NCBI GenBank assembly: GCA_917880885.1
Contig: OU862934.1
Location: 31,046,734-31,110,733 of the forward strand
DNA from: Limnephilus marmoratus
Taxonomy: Eukaryota > Arthropoda > Insecta > Trichoptera > Limnephilidae
Direction of reading: 5' to 3'
DNA length: 64,000 nucleotides
A program made the translations under genes and the position numbers. The notes under the pieces are model-generated. The model was given only the letters and a program-made list of their open reading frames with translations, was not told where the DNA came from and ran no database searches. The first letter of the stretch is position 1. Each line of letters opens with the position of its first letter. Shown here piece after piece: positions 29,982-40,112 of the stretch.

Positions 29982-30740
29982 TTATATTACCGTGAAAAGA
30001 AGCTCGTGGGTCCGAGTGGTTAATCCAATGTGCGCCTTTCAGTGGTCAACGTACGACATCGTAGTTTATTTAAAGCAACCCTCCTGGTGCCAAAAATATG
30101 GTCACGTGGTTTGTCTCCAGCTAGTCGAATGGTACTCAGATTTCTTATTAGAGCAAGTCTATTATTTTGGATATGATTTTGTCAGAATTTTGTAATTAAT
30201 TAAAAAGTAATATAATCGCTTTGAAAAAGTAATGTTATTTAATTAATTGAAGTACAAACTGGCAAACGAGCGCCAATCCGTATAATGGCATTCGTTCTTC
30301 AAACAGCTTGCACTGTGCGCCGTGTTTGTATGTTGGGTAAATACAGCAAAATGCATTTCCAAATAATTAATCGAATAGAGTTGATAACAATTAAAACGAA
30401 AGGTAAAAAGTTGGGTGGAGATCACGAGGCTTTCTGATATATCAAACCTTAACAGGGTTTCGTAATTACATCGGTTTATTCAGCATATAAACAATAAACA
30501 TAGGTCTTCAAGACCTGAACTCGTTATTTCTCTCAATAAAAACCTCCACGCAGCATTTCCAAACACACCATAGGACCAGATCTTGTGTGATATTAGTCAT
30601 TATTCTTTTCATTACTTGTTTTAATTATATCTAATCCCGAAAGAAATTACTGAGATTGAAAATATGATTAATTTTAAAAAGGAACAAATAAAAAATGTCT
30701 ACCTCAAACATTGATGTTTATATTCAGGGATATACATATA
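29982..30740. other. Unassigned spacer with a possible family A tail relic
   Basis: Bases 30520-30600 (CCTCCACGCAGCATTTCC... TAGGACCAGATC) resemble the family A end but lack its hairpin. Nothing else recognised. Confidence 0.4.
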
Positions 30741-33447
30741 TACAGGGTGTCCGGGGGAAAAGTGTATCAACTTCGGGAGGTGATTCTACATGATGGTAGG
30801 AGTAAAAAAGATTACCAACTTTTTCCGAAATTCCAACATTTTTTTCAAAAGACGTACCTACTAAAAATCCTCAGTGTGAGGCATGATCTTTAGTGTGGAT
30901 CGATTTTTTGTTTTTTTGTTTTTCTTAGCAGCGTGGTGTGGAATGGATGCTCTATGGGGATACTTTTAAAAGTCGTTATGACAGCATTAAGATATTTCGA
31001 GTGCAAGTACTGCCACAAGTCAATTCAAATTTTACAAAAACACCGAGAAACTAGAAAAAGAAGGGTTTAATCTTTGCTCAATAAAAGTAGTTACAATATA
31101 AAAAATAAACTTTTCATTTGCTTGTAATATTATCTACTAATCAAGAAACCATAAAAGTACCATTGCTATACAAAAAAATCACAAACAATGTTTAAAAATA
31201 AAGTCAAAAATCATAAAAGTTATTGTGTTTTATAGTCCTTCTTCGAATTGAACACAGGCGTTATACGACAAGATTCTAGCTTGTTTTGTATCCACTCTTA
31301 ACGTCTTTCAGGGTCGCAAACAGCAGAGCGTGATGCGGTTACCATTTTGATGCATTTTTCCGAGGTTTGCGTGTGACAGGGCATCAATCGGAACTTGCAC
31401 AAAATGTTGAATTCGATAATTTCGTGGTCTGCAATGGCATCAATTATTGTCTCGCTAGATATCAGTTTTGTAAGAGGTGGTTCTGATGGTTTTTCCCAGT
31501 AGATCAAGTCAATATAGTCTGCTGCGTTAAATTAAACGTAGGTAGCTTAAATACTCTTATTGGAGAGAACCCTGACGTACGTTCTCGGATACTTAGAATC
31601 CGTCTCAGAACCAACTCTCTAATTTGTCTTCGTTCGATGTTTAGCGTACAAATAAGTATATTTTCGCTGTGGCCAAAATACCCGTTGCGTTGAATTACGG
31701 GATAAACCACCGTTTTCAAATGCTCTGGAAGGTAACGAGACAATTTTATGATTTCGTGGAGGTGTCTTGCCCCGTAAACACACGAAGGTTGTGTTTTTTT
31801 TTTTATTTTAAAACACATCGGAGCATGCACTCTTAGCATAAATTCAGTCAATATCACCTGATTTTCTGTCGGATTCTTGGTTGAAATGTAAAGTCGGAGA
31901 ATAGTATTGGCTGTTTTTAACAAACGCAAATGACAGATTTTACCAGGGTTTCTTTTGGCTAAGTTTTCGTTACATTGTCCTTCGGCGATTGCTAGGCACA
32001 TTTCCAATAAATAAAGCTGGTCTGTGCTAAGGTCGTCACGGGATTTTGTAATGTCCGGTAAGTTGCATTCTATTGCTTGAAATTCTATCACAAGAAGATG
32101 TTCACAGTTCTTGAGTAACTTTCTAAGTTGGCCGCTAAAGCTTCTAGGACCTGTTGTAGTTCCATCAAGGTATTCGAAAAGGTGTCTCAAACTTAACTCG
32201 TTGGCATGTATTTGACAGACCAACCACTGAAGTGGACGATGGAGCTTTCCTTCAAGAAGTCTAATAATGCCAGACATAGTTCCAGTATTAACTGCTGTTC
32301 ATGCACGCTAAATCAATAGATTTTGCCACAAAATATGCAAACAATTTGTGAGCTATTGTTTTAGCATCACCGAACTTAACGCTTATGTGGCCAATGTATT
32401 GTGAGCCAGGTTCTTTCAAAAGACTGATATGTTCTTCTATCACAACTTTTCTGCATCCATCCTACATGATTAATGTTTTATTCTTTCAACCTTCAAACGA
32501 TATGCAAATGCACGAATCAAAATGGCGCTGATTGATGGCAGTCAGGCAGTGTGGTCCTAGTTTTGGCACGAGCACGTCGAATCTTATTACGATCGATCAC
32601 ATTTGTTAGATTATCTGTTGCCACTAATCCAATATCTTGCATTGTAGCGCAGACGATGGCAGCACCCGCCGAGCAGAAATACTGTATCGATCCAATGTTC
32701 TGGATACAACAGATAGTCTACTGTCTGTTGGATTTATTACATAAGAAGAAGAAGTAGATGAAGCAAAGTATTGTTGGTCAGTTGGAAGATCAACGTTAGT
32801 AAAACTTGAAACTGTACTGCGAGATGTGGACGGTTGATCTAAAGATGTTTGTTGCGTTTCTTGGTATAGTGCGCGAAAGTGGACTCAGCAATTTGTCAAA
32901 TTTTCGCGGGATTAATAAAAAATATCATTTTTTTTAAATGTTATTATTTAAGGCGCGGCAATTTTTATTCATTATGAAATGTAAAAATAAAAATTATAGT
33001 ATTCGTATTGACACAAAACTGTTTTAAAAAGGGACAATTTTTTACCAGATTGTAAATAATTCAACTGCTTTGTGGCAGTACTTGTTATCAAAATTTTAAA
33101 TTGATATTTTGTATGCTTAATTGTATGTACCTAGAGCATCTATTCCGCACCCCGCAAAAACTGATTTATAAAAATAAAAAATTTCCATACAGTGGCGATC
33201 CACCCTAATGATCTTACTTGCTGAGAGCCTGCCGGGCACGATTGTGGCAACATTGTATGATTGTGATTGGCCCGTATCGTAACAATGGAAAATAATAAAG
33301 CTGGCCGCACACGCCGATCTAATTTTATCTTTTTACCACAAACTACACCTAAAATTTGGAATTTCAAAAAAAGATTTTTTTTTCACTTATAATACAACAA
33401 AGAACCACCTCCCGAAGTTAATGCACTTTAACCCCGAACAACCTGTA
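30741..33447 (-). mobile_element. Long-TIR DNA element carrying an uncharacterised gene (T1)
   Basis: The left end TACAGGGTGTCCGGGG and right end (rc TACAGGTTGTTCGGGG) begin long, diverged inverted repeats. Matched blocks include AACTTCGGGAGGTG, GAAATTCCAA, GGAATGGATGCTCTA (30940 region; GGAATAGATGCTCTA on the right) and AAGTACTGCCACAA (31003 region; right rc near 33080). They extend about 300 bases inward. The right arm carries a foreign stretch of about 160 bp (33172-33330). T/A-rich bases flank the ends, so a TA or TATA TSD is possible. The single gene lies between the arms on the minus strand. Confidence 0.78.
31290..32830 (-). pseudogene. Uncharacterised TIR-element protein, decayed copy 1 (candidate transposase)
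   Basis: The minus strand reads, with breaks: a Ser/Thr-rich stretch (32830-32640), a basic RRARAK-like patch (near 32570), an EEHISLLKEPGSQYIGH block (32440-32390), then the main frame (32277-31504) with IRLLEGKLHRPLQWLVCQ, IHANELSLRHLFEYLDG, TGPRSFSGQL, LSTDQLYLLEMCLA and NGYFGHSENILIC. After a frame change comes the end (31507-31298) with LMPCHTQTSEKCIKMV. A relative lies at 48778-50383. I recall similar multi-copy 'uncharacterized' insect proteins but no assigned function. Conserved acidic residues in the GCDGT (copy 2), LDGxTxGP and HTQAVER blocks would suit an RNase H-fold transposase. This is inference. Confidence 0.7.
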
Positions 33448-33451
33448 TATA

Positions 33452-33602
33452 TTTTACATTAGATCTAAATAGGGGAAATTATTTCTCTCGGGGCCTGTGT
33501 CATCTTTAGGGATGCTGTGTGAAGGTTTTTTATTAAAAAAAAATGAGGGAAAGGAATATCTGGGAAGGAAAAGGGTATGAGGGATGGATAGGAACCAGGG
33601 GG
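33452..33602 (-). repeat. Family A fragment, minus strand
   Basis: It has the tail hairpin region (GGGGAAATTATTTCTCTCGG), CATCTTTAGGGATGCTGTGT and AAGGGTATGAGGGATGGATA. It abuts the right TIR of element T1. Confidence 0.7.
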
Positions 33603-33841
33603 TAAGAGGCCCATTATGTGCTCTCTGTAATAATTTTTTTTATTTTATTTCATCATATTCGTACATTAAAAATAAAGTATAATTTTTTTTAAATAAATAT
33701 TAATTATAATAATTAAATAATTTAAAAGCCCAATTTTATAATTTTACACAAATCAACAGTAGCCCATATCCGTACTAGATGTTTGCTATATCTTTTATCA
33801 AAAAACATATTTTTAAGTTTGGTTGAAAACCAAAACCTTAA
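33603..33841. other. Unassigned AT-rich spacer
   Basis: Nothing recognised. Confidence 0.4.
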
Positions 33842-34130
33842 TTGTTTTTTTTTTTATTTCATAAATTTTTTATTAGTTACAGATATTTGTTTTTTTTGGC
33901 TACCACGCTAGGCTAATGCCCGTGTTGTGATAGTCGTACATTTAATATTTTAACATTCCAAAAAATATTAAGAAATACTTAAAACTAAAGAGAAAAAAAA
34001 GATCATATTTTAAAGAAAAGTAGAAATAAAAATGAAAATTTTGAAATACAAAAATTAATAATAAAGATTAAATGTTAAGAACTCAAGTGTTCTATATAAA
34101 TTAAAACATGTAAGTATATAGATAAGTTTT

Positions 34131-34640
34131 AAGATTTTCACGGCCAAAAGCATTTTCGTTATTTGTTTTTGGGGTGTTATGCCGTGCTACGATACCTCCA
34201 TCTTAAGCCAACGTTTCGGACATCGTTGCAGTGTCCATCATCAGGGCAGATCCGGTAGATGTGTAATTTTTGTTTTTCATTTACTAGATTCTTATATTTC
34301 TTGAAGAGATGAATCATTTAAATTTACTGAATTTAAAGTTAATGTTCTTTATAAATAGAACGGCGTCATTTGCGCCTTGCAATTTTTACCTCATGTGGGT
34401 ATTTAAAAATGTCACCTGGCTATTATAGACTTAAAGGTCCTGTGTTTCATCGTTAGGGAAAAATTGTTATTTAAAAACCCTACTAAAATTGCATGTTTGG
34501 TCCAGACTTAATTTTTAGTCGTGAAGTGTGTGCTTATTTACTTAGAAGCGATACCGTGTCGCCAGCACCACTAACTTTCACCAGTACAAAATAATCGTGA
34601 CAAGCAGTGGCGTCATCGCCGCGGAACGGTTTCCGTTTAA
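34131..34640 (-). repeat. Repeat H, longest copy
   Basis: It contains (minus strand) TCTGCCCTGATGATGG, a GGACA...TGTCC stem and GAAACGTTGGCTTAAG, then CACGGCATAACACCCC. The same order is seen at 11925-12060 and, shorter, at 43150-43262. The remainder (to about 34640) has no counterpart in the window. No coding potential is seen. Confidence 0.5.
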
Positions 34641-34779
34641 AATGTAAGTATATAAATCAAAATTAAAAACATAAATAAAATTTAGTGAAAATCTAAGAGA
34701 AAAAAAATAACAACATTTTAAAGAAAAATAGAAATAAAAATGGAAATTAAAATTTTGAAATGCAAAAATTAATAATTAA

Positions 34780-34978
34780 AATGTAGTGTTAGAACTCATG
34801 AATTCTTTAAAGTACGTTCGTCCCCTTTCAAAAATCCAATGTTGTACACGTGTTATAAAAAGAGAATTAGAATTACTTGACTTTATGTCAGTACTCAGAG
34901 CATTATATATTTTAGGAGCGATGAACCAGAATGTTTTATATCAAAAGTGCAGCCATTTAAGAATAATAAAATAGAATT
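34780..34978 (-). pseudogene. LINE reverse transcriptase C-terminal tail
   Basis: The minus-strand frame reads YKTFWFIAPKIYNALSTDIK, SSNSNSLFITRVQHWIFERG and a short end to TAA. This is the 'FW..APK.YN.LP..I' end of LINE RTs. No catalytic part is left. Confidence 0.6.
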
Positions 34979-35533
34979 TAATATGTAAACTTTCTTGTCA
35001 ATGGGCGCGTAAGAAAGCAATTAATATTTATGTTTTGTTTGTTTATTTCCAATCAGTATAAAACAGGAAGTCCGGTTGATCAAACAATCTGTTATCCGTT
35101 GCCCATATAACCGATATATTACTGTACTATCTAGTTACCTATACAATATATATATATAGATTGCGCTTTTCACTGCGAAATACTGGTTCAAACAGTTTGC
35201 AGTTTTTTGTCGATGATACGACCAGCGAATTTTGGTTTACACGTGAAAGCGTTAAAATTTTCAGTTTTGGGCGCTTGTTTTGTAATAGGTACATTTTTTT
35301 CAAATGGTGTGTATGGAAAATTACGACTGATATCACGTACCGAAATATTGAGCAAGTGCTCTTCTTTTTTACATTAGCCACAAATACGAGGACCCATGGA
35401 TGTGTTTGTCTCTTATTTATTTGCAAAAACAGTGTAAAAACCAATACATTGCAAAAACGGTATTATACATAAAACATATATTTACATTTAAGATACAAAT
35501 TAAAACAAGAGTGATATTTCACGTTTAAACTCA
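34979..35533. other. Spacer and probable LINE 3' UTR
   Basis: Minus-strand sequence 35533-35480 continues the LINE reading frame interrupted by Foldback element 2 and stops soon after. The rest may be its 3' UTR or unrelated. The 103-codon frame at 35161-35472 has no domain pattern. Confidence 0.4.
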
Positions 35534-35542
35534 TTGTAGGAC
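35534..35542. repeat. Foldback element 2 TSD, left
   Basis: TTGTAGGAC, exactly repeated at 36058-36066. Confidence 0.88.
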
Positions 35543-36057
35543 GGTGACCCGACAATTCGTCCTGCGACAATTCATCCGGCGACAGTTCATCCTGCGACAG
35601 TTCATCCGGCCGACAGTTCATCCTGCCGACAGTTCATCCTGCCGACAGTTCATCCCGCCGACAATTCATCCGGCGACAATTCATCGTGCCTGATGATTTA
35701 GAAGATTTTTATTAAGTAAGTATGCAAAGAGGATATACGGCCGTACAATCAAAATCGATATACTTATATCTGAAGGCATCTTGAGTGGAAATCCGCGATA
35801 AAAATATTTTTACTAACAATAATTTCGACTCTCCGAAGAAGCATGCGTGAATAACAAAATACGACATACTTATACTTATAGGTTAGGTTAGGTTAGGTTA
35901 GGTTGAATTGTCAGGATGAATTGTCGCCGGATGAATTGTCGGCGGGATGAACTGTCGGCAGGATGAACTGTCGGCAGGATGAACTGTCGGCCGCATGAAC
36001 TGTCGCAGGATTAACTGTCGCCGGATGAATTGTCGCAGGATGAACTGTCATGGAACC
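35543..36057. mobile_element. Foldback-like element 2
   Basis: A 515-bp element with ends GGTGACCCGACAATTCGTCC and (rc) GGTTCCATGACAGTTCATCC. Both arms are tandem 15-16-bp units of CGACAATTCATCCTGC type (left 35550-35690, right 35907-36050 inverted). The 9-bp TSD is perfect. The loop holds a short (GGTTA) run at 35880-35904 next to the right arm. Architecture, TSD length and GGT ends match element 1 although the unit differs. It inserted in the C-terminal coding part of a minus-strand LINE. Confidence 0.88.
35878..35905. repeat. Short (TTAGG)n run in Foldback loop
   Basis: Five GGTTA units beside the right arm of Foldback element 2. Confidence 0.85.
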
Positions 36058-36066
36058 TTGTAGGAC
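36058..36066. repeat. Foldback element 2 TSD, right
   Basis: TTGTAGGAC, matching 35534-35542. Confidence 0.88.
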
Positions 36067-36650
36067 ATATGGAAAATATCCACATTTCCTGCGAGGCAAT
36101 TAATTAACCTAGTGATTCTTCACAGGGGCATCACCATTGGTAAGTTAGTTCTGAACCTGGGAAGAATCAAAAGCCTGTATTGGCCGCCTCGCGTGAAATT
36201 ATCCGAGACATAGAATCCTATTGTTGCCAATATATCTGGTATCGATATAAAACCATTTAGAAGCTTATAAGCCATCGGTAGTAATGCGACATCTCTTCTG
36301 GAACTAAGGCTGCAGATACCCAACATTCCGAGATAAATGCTGTTGGAAACAGCCATGGGTAAAAACCAAACTCTCTCATATAGAGGTATCGTAAAAATTT
36401 CTTTTGTATTTTCTCGACCATTTGTACATAGACGATGTCCTCTGGCCCCCATATCCGAGATCCACTCTCGAGAATGCTACGCACAAAGCTAAAGTAAAGC
36501 AGCCTTATAACTGTAAGATTGGTTAGTTCCTTCGAATTATGCAGGACAAAACCCAACATCTTTATGGCTGATTAGTGTAGCTCGCTTTCGTGTCATCGAT
36601 TTTCAAATCATAACTACTATTCCTGTATAAAGTAGCGAACAATAATATTC
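36067..36650 (-). pseudogene. LINE reverse transcriptase C-terminal region, interrupted by Foldback element 2
   Basis: Two overlapping minus frames (36559-36257 and 36452-36120, shifted) read ..MLGFVLHNSKELTNLTV, LYFSFVRSILESGSRIWGP, VEKIQKKFLRYLYMREFG, then LPMAYKLLNGFISIPDILA and TRGGQYRLLILPR. The end, ..NCLAGNVDIFHM, runs into the Foldback TSD. The frame continues on the other side (35533 downward) and stops shortly after, which confirms the insertion point. It is the same LINE lineage as 4572-5218 and likely the next fragment, 36662-36877. At least one frameshift and 5' truncation are present. Confidence 0.75.
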
Positions 36651-36654
36651 AATG

Positions 36655-37135
36655 CCCAGAGTTGCTAAATAAAGTTCAATTCAATGTACCTGCACGTTCA
36701 ACACGCTCTTCTGCCCTGTTCAGGGTGGATCAATGCAAGACAAACTGTAAGCAGAATTCTGGCCTGAACAGACTATGCAATAGTTATAATAGCGTATTAT
36801 CCAATGTGGACATTTTCAATTGCGAACTTACTCAATATAAAAGGTCCATAAAAGAGTATTTCTCTGACGGTTGTTGACGGAATGTTATGTTTATATTTCT
36901 GTTATGATTTGATTTATATGTAGTACAACCTCTCCCCATTACTACCAACGTATTGATAGATTTTTTGTTTTGTAATTTTTCATTTTATGTAAAAAAAAAA
37001 TGTTTTAGTTCTTGAATAATGTTATGTTTATATTTCTGTTATGATTTGATTTATATGTACAACATCTCTCCATGGCTACCAATGTATTGATAGATTTTTT
37101 GAAAATTTTATATAAAAAAAAAATTGTTTTGTGTA
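36655..37135 (+). mobile_element. LINE 3' fragment, plus strand, with duplicated 3' UTR
   Basis: A short coding tail is followed by two copies of a 3' UTR unit of about 130 bp (36881-37016 and 37017-37135). Each has GTTATGTTTATATTTCTG, ACCAATGTATTGATAGATTT (first copy ACCAACGTATTGATAG) and an A-run. It is back-to-back with the minus-strand LINE fragment of the same lineage. Confidence 0.7.
36662..36877 (+). pseudogene. LINE reverse transcriptase C-terminal tail
   Basis: 71 codons: FNVPARSTRSSALFRVDQCK, SGLNRLCNSYNSVLSNVDIF and a tail to TGA. The 'R.C..YN......DIF' end is the same as in the minus-strand neighbour, whose end reads NVDIF. No catalytic part is left. Confidence 0.72.
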
Positions 37136-37139
37136 TATA

Positions 37140-37628
37140 TATTTTTTTTTATAATTTTTAATTGTTAAACTAACGTTTAAGACAAGATTTTTATGCATAG
37201 CACAAAGGGCAACAATTATTATAAGCAATAATTATCAGCCTGAAACACTCATCCACATTGAAAAATCTTCCGAGAAAAGATACATGACGCCAACGGGACT
37301 TGAACCCCAAAAAATGAAGACATAATTTGTCTCGACGCCACCTAGCGAGGGATTTAACACTAACAGTGTCTCTCTCGCAAAAATAAAAAGTTGGTTGTTT
37401 TCAGGTGGAAAAAATATAATAAGCAGTAATTATTGAATGAAACACTAGTATATATTGAATCATTTGGCGGGTATAAGATAAGCCGCCATAGCTCAATTGG
37501 GAGAGCAGCTGACCGGCAATCAGAAGGGCACGGGTTCACGGGTTGGCGTCATGTATCTTTTCTCGGAAGATTTTTCAATGTGGATGAGTGTTTCAGGCTG
37601 ATAATTATTGCTTATAATAATATATTTT
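37140..37628. repeat. Palindromic tRNA-containing element S3, copy a
   Basis: An arm of about 85 bp (37217-37303, from AATTATCAGCCTGAAACACTC to GACGCCAACGG) is inverted at 37542-37620. Each arm joins a tRNA-like piece: plus-strand A- and B-box regions at 37484-37556, and a minus-strand GGTTCAAGTCCCG at 37296-37308. The same structure recurs at 53085-53465. It reads as two head-to-head SINE copies that now move or persist as one unit. Confidence 0.72.
37484..37556 (+). other. tRNA-like sequence in S3a (not a functional tRNA)
   Basis: GCCGCCATAGCTCAATTGGG has A-box character, and GGGTTCACGGGTTGG is a damaged B box. The acceptor and T arms do not pair fully. Confidence 0.5.
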
Positions 37629-38214
37629 TTTGTTTAGTATAATTTTGGATTCATATTCCTTTTTTATAAAATTAATTTACTTATTCTTATTATGCTGTCT
37701 CAGTAGAAGTAAAGTCACAAGGAGGAAATCCGTAATTGGTTTTATTTTGGCTATTTAATACTAGGTACAAACTGAAATAAATGTAAACTGTCGATTTCCC
37801 GAAAATTAATAAATAAATAAATAACGGTGGTAAAGAAGTTTGCACTTCAAAAGTTTTGTTTCGTATTATGTTGTGCAGTCGACTTCCCTGCCATTTGTTC
37901 GATTGTTGACGCATCAAATGCATGTATACCTCAGTAGATTTAAGGACGTCTGAATGTGAATATATATTTTATGAATATGTTATTGGCCTAATGCCAGGGC
38001 GGGGCGATGTTAGGGCGGCAGACTGAGCTAGGGCGGGAGCACCTTGGGCGGTTAGTCACCACTGCAGCGGCCTTTCTTTTCACCCGCCCTGTCATCTGGT
38101 AAATAGAGGCTTTGTGAACCGTTCACGTGTGAAAATTGCATTTGGGGTGATAAAATTGACTAGTAACGATAAAAATTAAATTATTTTAAAAATATTTTGC
38201 GTACATTTTGTCTG
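37629..38214. other. Unassigned spacer
   Basis: It includes a GC-rich patch (37995-38095) with GGGCGGGGCG and AGGGCGGGAGC. No gene or in-window match. Confidence 0.4.
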
Positions 38215-38930
38215 ATTTTTAAACGACTTCGAAAAGGAGGAGGTTCTCAATTCGACTGTATTTTTTTTTTTTTATGTTTGTTACCTCAGAACTTTTGACT
38301 GGGTGAACCGATATTGATGATTCTTTTTTTATTTGAAAGCTGGTGCTTCCCGTGTGGTCCCATTTTAATTTGGTCCAGTTCTGACAATGGCATCCATGAG
38401 AAAATCATATAAGTCTTAAATTTGCATCAAGTATGTGCGCGACAAATGGACGAATAACTCAATATCACGCCAACCGATTTCGATGATTCTTTTTTTTATT
38501 GGAAAGGATGTACTTCAAGGGTAGTTTGATGAGAGTTTGGTTAGGTTCTGAATATGGGATCCATGACAAAGTAACGGAACTCTCCAATTCCGAAGAACAA
38601 ATTTACGATACTCTGCCGAATCTTAATCGAATTAGTTAGTGTACTTCAGATTCATTAAAAATCAAAAAATAAACAAAAATTTTAACAAAACAAAAAAACG
38701 ACTTCAAAAAATGCACTAAAAAGTAAAAAAATAATTTCGTATTCTTCTACAACTTTATAATCAACTTACCTTTTCTACTCATCAATATGTAGGTACGATT
38801 GTTATTTTTGGAGTCGGTGTCAACCAAGGTACCCGCGGCCCGGCGTGTTCACTTGACAGCTCCTCTCCCGCCGACACCGACTCCAAAAATAACAATCGTA
38901 CGTACATATTGATGAGTTTTGTTTATTTAA
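38215..38930. mobile_element. Element P, copy 1 (body plus palindromic end)
   Basis: The body (38220-38660) starts CGACTTCGAAAAGGAGGAGG and matches 54605-55050 closely. It is followed by a palindrome: the left arm (38685-38835) contains CGACTTCAAAAAATGCAC and ATTGTTATTTTTGGAGTCGG, and the right arm (38868-38925) is truncated. The loop is GC-rich (ACCCGCGGCCCGGCGTG...). Confidence 0.75.
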
Positions 38931-39058
38931 ATGTTTTGTGTACATTTTGTCTGATTTTGTATGTGACACCTTCTAAATTGGAACTTAAGGTTCGTCCACA
39001 TTAAATCTAACCAACCGACTTTGATACCAAATCATTTCGTTTATCTAATACATACATA
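38931..39058. other. Short spacer
   Basis: TTTTGTGTACATTTTGTCTG repeats a motif found at 38197-38215 just before the element P body, perhaps a flank duplicated with it. Confidence 0.35.
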
Positions 39059-39988
39059 TCTCACTAATATTATAAACGCGAAAGTTTGTATGGATGTATG
39101 AGTGTTTGTTACTCTTTCACGCAAAAACTACTAAATTTTAATGAAACTCCATAACAATATAGTTCATACATCAGAATAACATGTAGGCTATACATAATGG
39201 TTATAAAAATCTAGCGTTATAAAATTATAAATATTAATACGTGTGCTGTAAATTTCCTCACAAAAGCCAGTTATTGCTAACGTCAAACGTCGAAACAAAT
39301 CGTTGTCGTGGAAAAGATATTGATGTAAATAAAAATGAATCACCGAAATGTATATACGTGCATATCTTCGGAACGACTTTTTTTTACATTAACTCCACAT
39401 AGGAGGCCCTGAGTAAAAAAAAAATCCCTAAGGGACTATGTTATCTGAGATGCTGTGTGGAGGGTCTTTTTGAGGAGAGGAAGGAATGAACATTGGTCTT
39501 TGTTACTTTACGACTGCACCATATTGGAAGTTTTTTGTGTTCGTTGTTGTCAGGACAAGGTTTATATGAAATTACTATAGCCTCTATTGAGCTCTGGCAT
39601 TATGAAATTTGTATGTATAAATGGTAGTGGGTGGCACGTGAGTGGTTTGAAAAATGAATGTACCGGGACTGAATGTATGGAATGCTGGAGGGGGGGAGGG
39701 GAGAGAAGAACTCGAGTAGGGGGTTCACGGGAGGGGGAGAGGAACCCGGGAGGGGGAGGGGAACCTGGGAGGGAGAGGGAAATTCGTAAGGGGGTTCACG
39801 GGACGGGGGAAAGGGGGAGTGGAGTGGGAAGAGGGAAGGTGGAGGAATCGGAGTGGAAACGCGAGAGGGGAAGGGGACGAGGGAGAGGAAGGGGAGGCGG
39901 AAGGGAAACATGACAAATGGGAAAGGACACGCAGGGAAAAACAATTTTTTATTGAATGGCATAGCAACGCATGCCGGGAACCAGCTAT
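39059..39988 (+). mobile_element. Non-autonomous Helitron with nested family A piece
   Basis: The 5' end TCTCACTAATATTATAAACG is preceded by A and is a classic insect Helitron start. The 3' side has GGCATAGCAACGCATGCCGG then AGCTAT (CTAG decayed to CTAT). A G-rich minisatellite-like tract (39680-39930) precedes the end, as in 590-1197. Family A fragment 39378-39490 sits inside. Two different Helitrons may have been joined here, because the 5' and 3' halves resemble different copies. Confidence 0.65.
39378..39490 (-). repeat. Family A fragment, minus strand
   Basis: It begins with a T-run and ACATTAACTCCACATAGGAG and contains GATGCTGTGTGGAGGGTC. Confidence 0.7.
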
Positions 39989-40112
39989 TACCTACTATAA
40001 AACTTTTCTTCTTATAGGGGAAGAAGTGAAGGACCCTCGAGTTAGTATTTTCATTTATAGTGGTGTTCAGTTAGTTTTTCAGTTAGTTGGTGGTGAGTTT
40101 CTTTTCTTTCTT

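Larger units (their letters stand above)
33842..34978 (-). mobile_element. LINE 3' fragment, minus strand, split by repeat H
   Basis: A coding tail (34978-34780) and 3' UTR resume after the interruption at 34131-34640. The sequences on both sides share AAAGAAAAATAGAAATAAAAAT and CAAAAATTAATAAT, so part of the 3' UTR is duplicated. The tail hairpin is CTATCAC/GTGGTAG (33927-33933 with 33900-33906, one G-U pair) around inner GGC-ATTA-GCC. The A-tail appears as a T-run at 33844-33855. Confidence 0.65.

Noticed and set aside
29810..29995. FDELIFDEF-rich 61-codon frame
   Set aside because: It is a by-product of the 15-bp Foldback repeat.
35161..35472. 103-codon open frame (and 101 codons on the opposite strand)
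   Set aside because: Both strands are open with no motif, and the minus-strand LINE 3' UTR is a better explanation.
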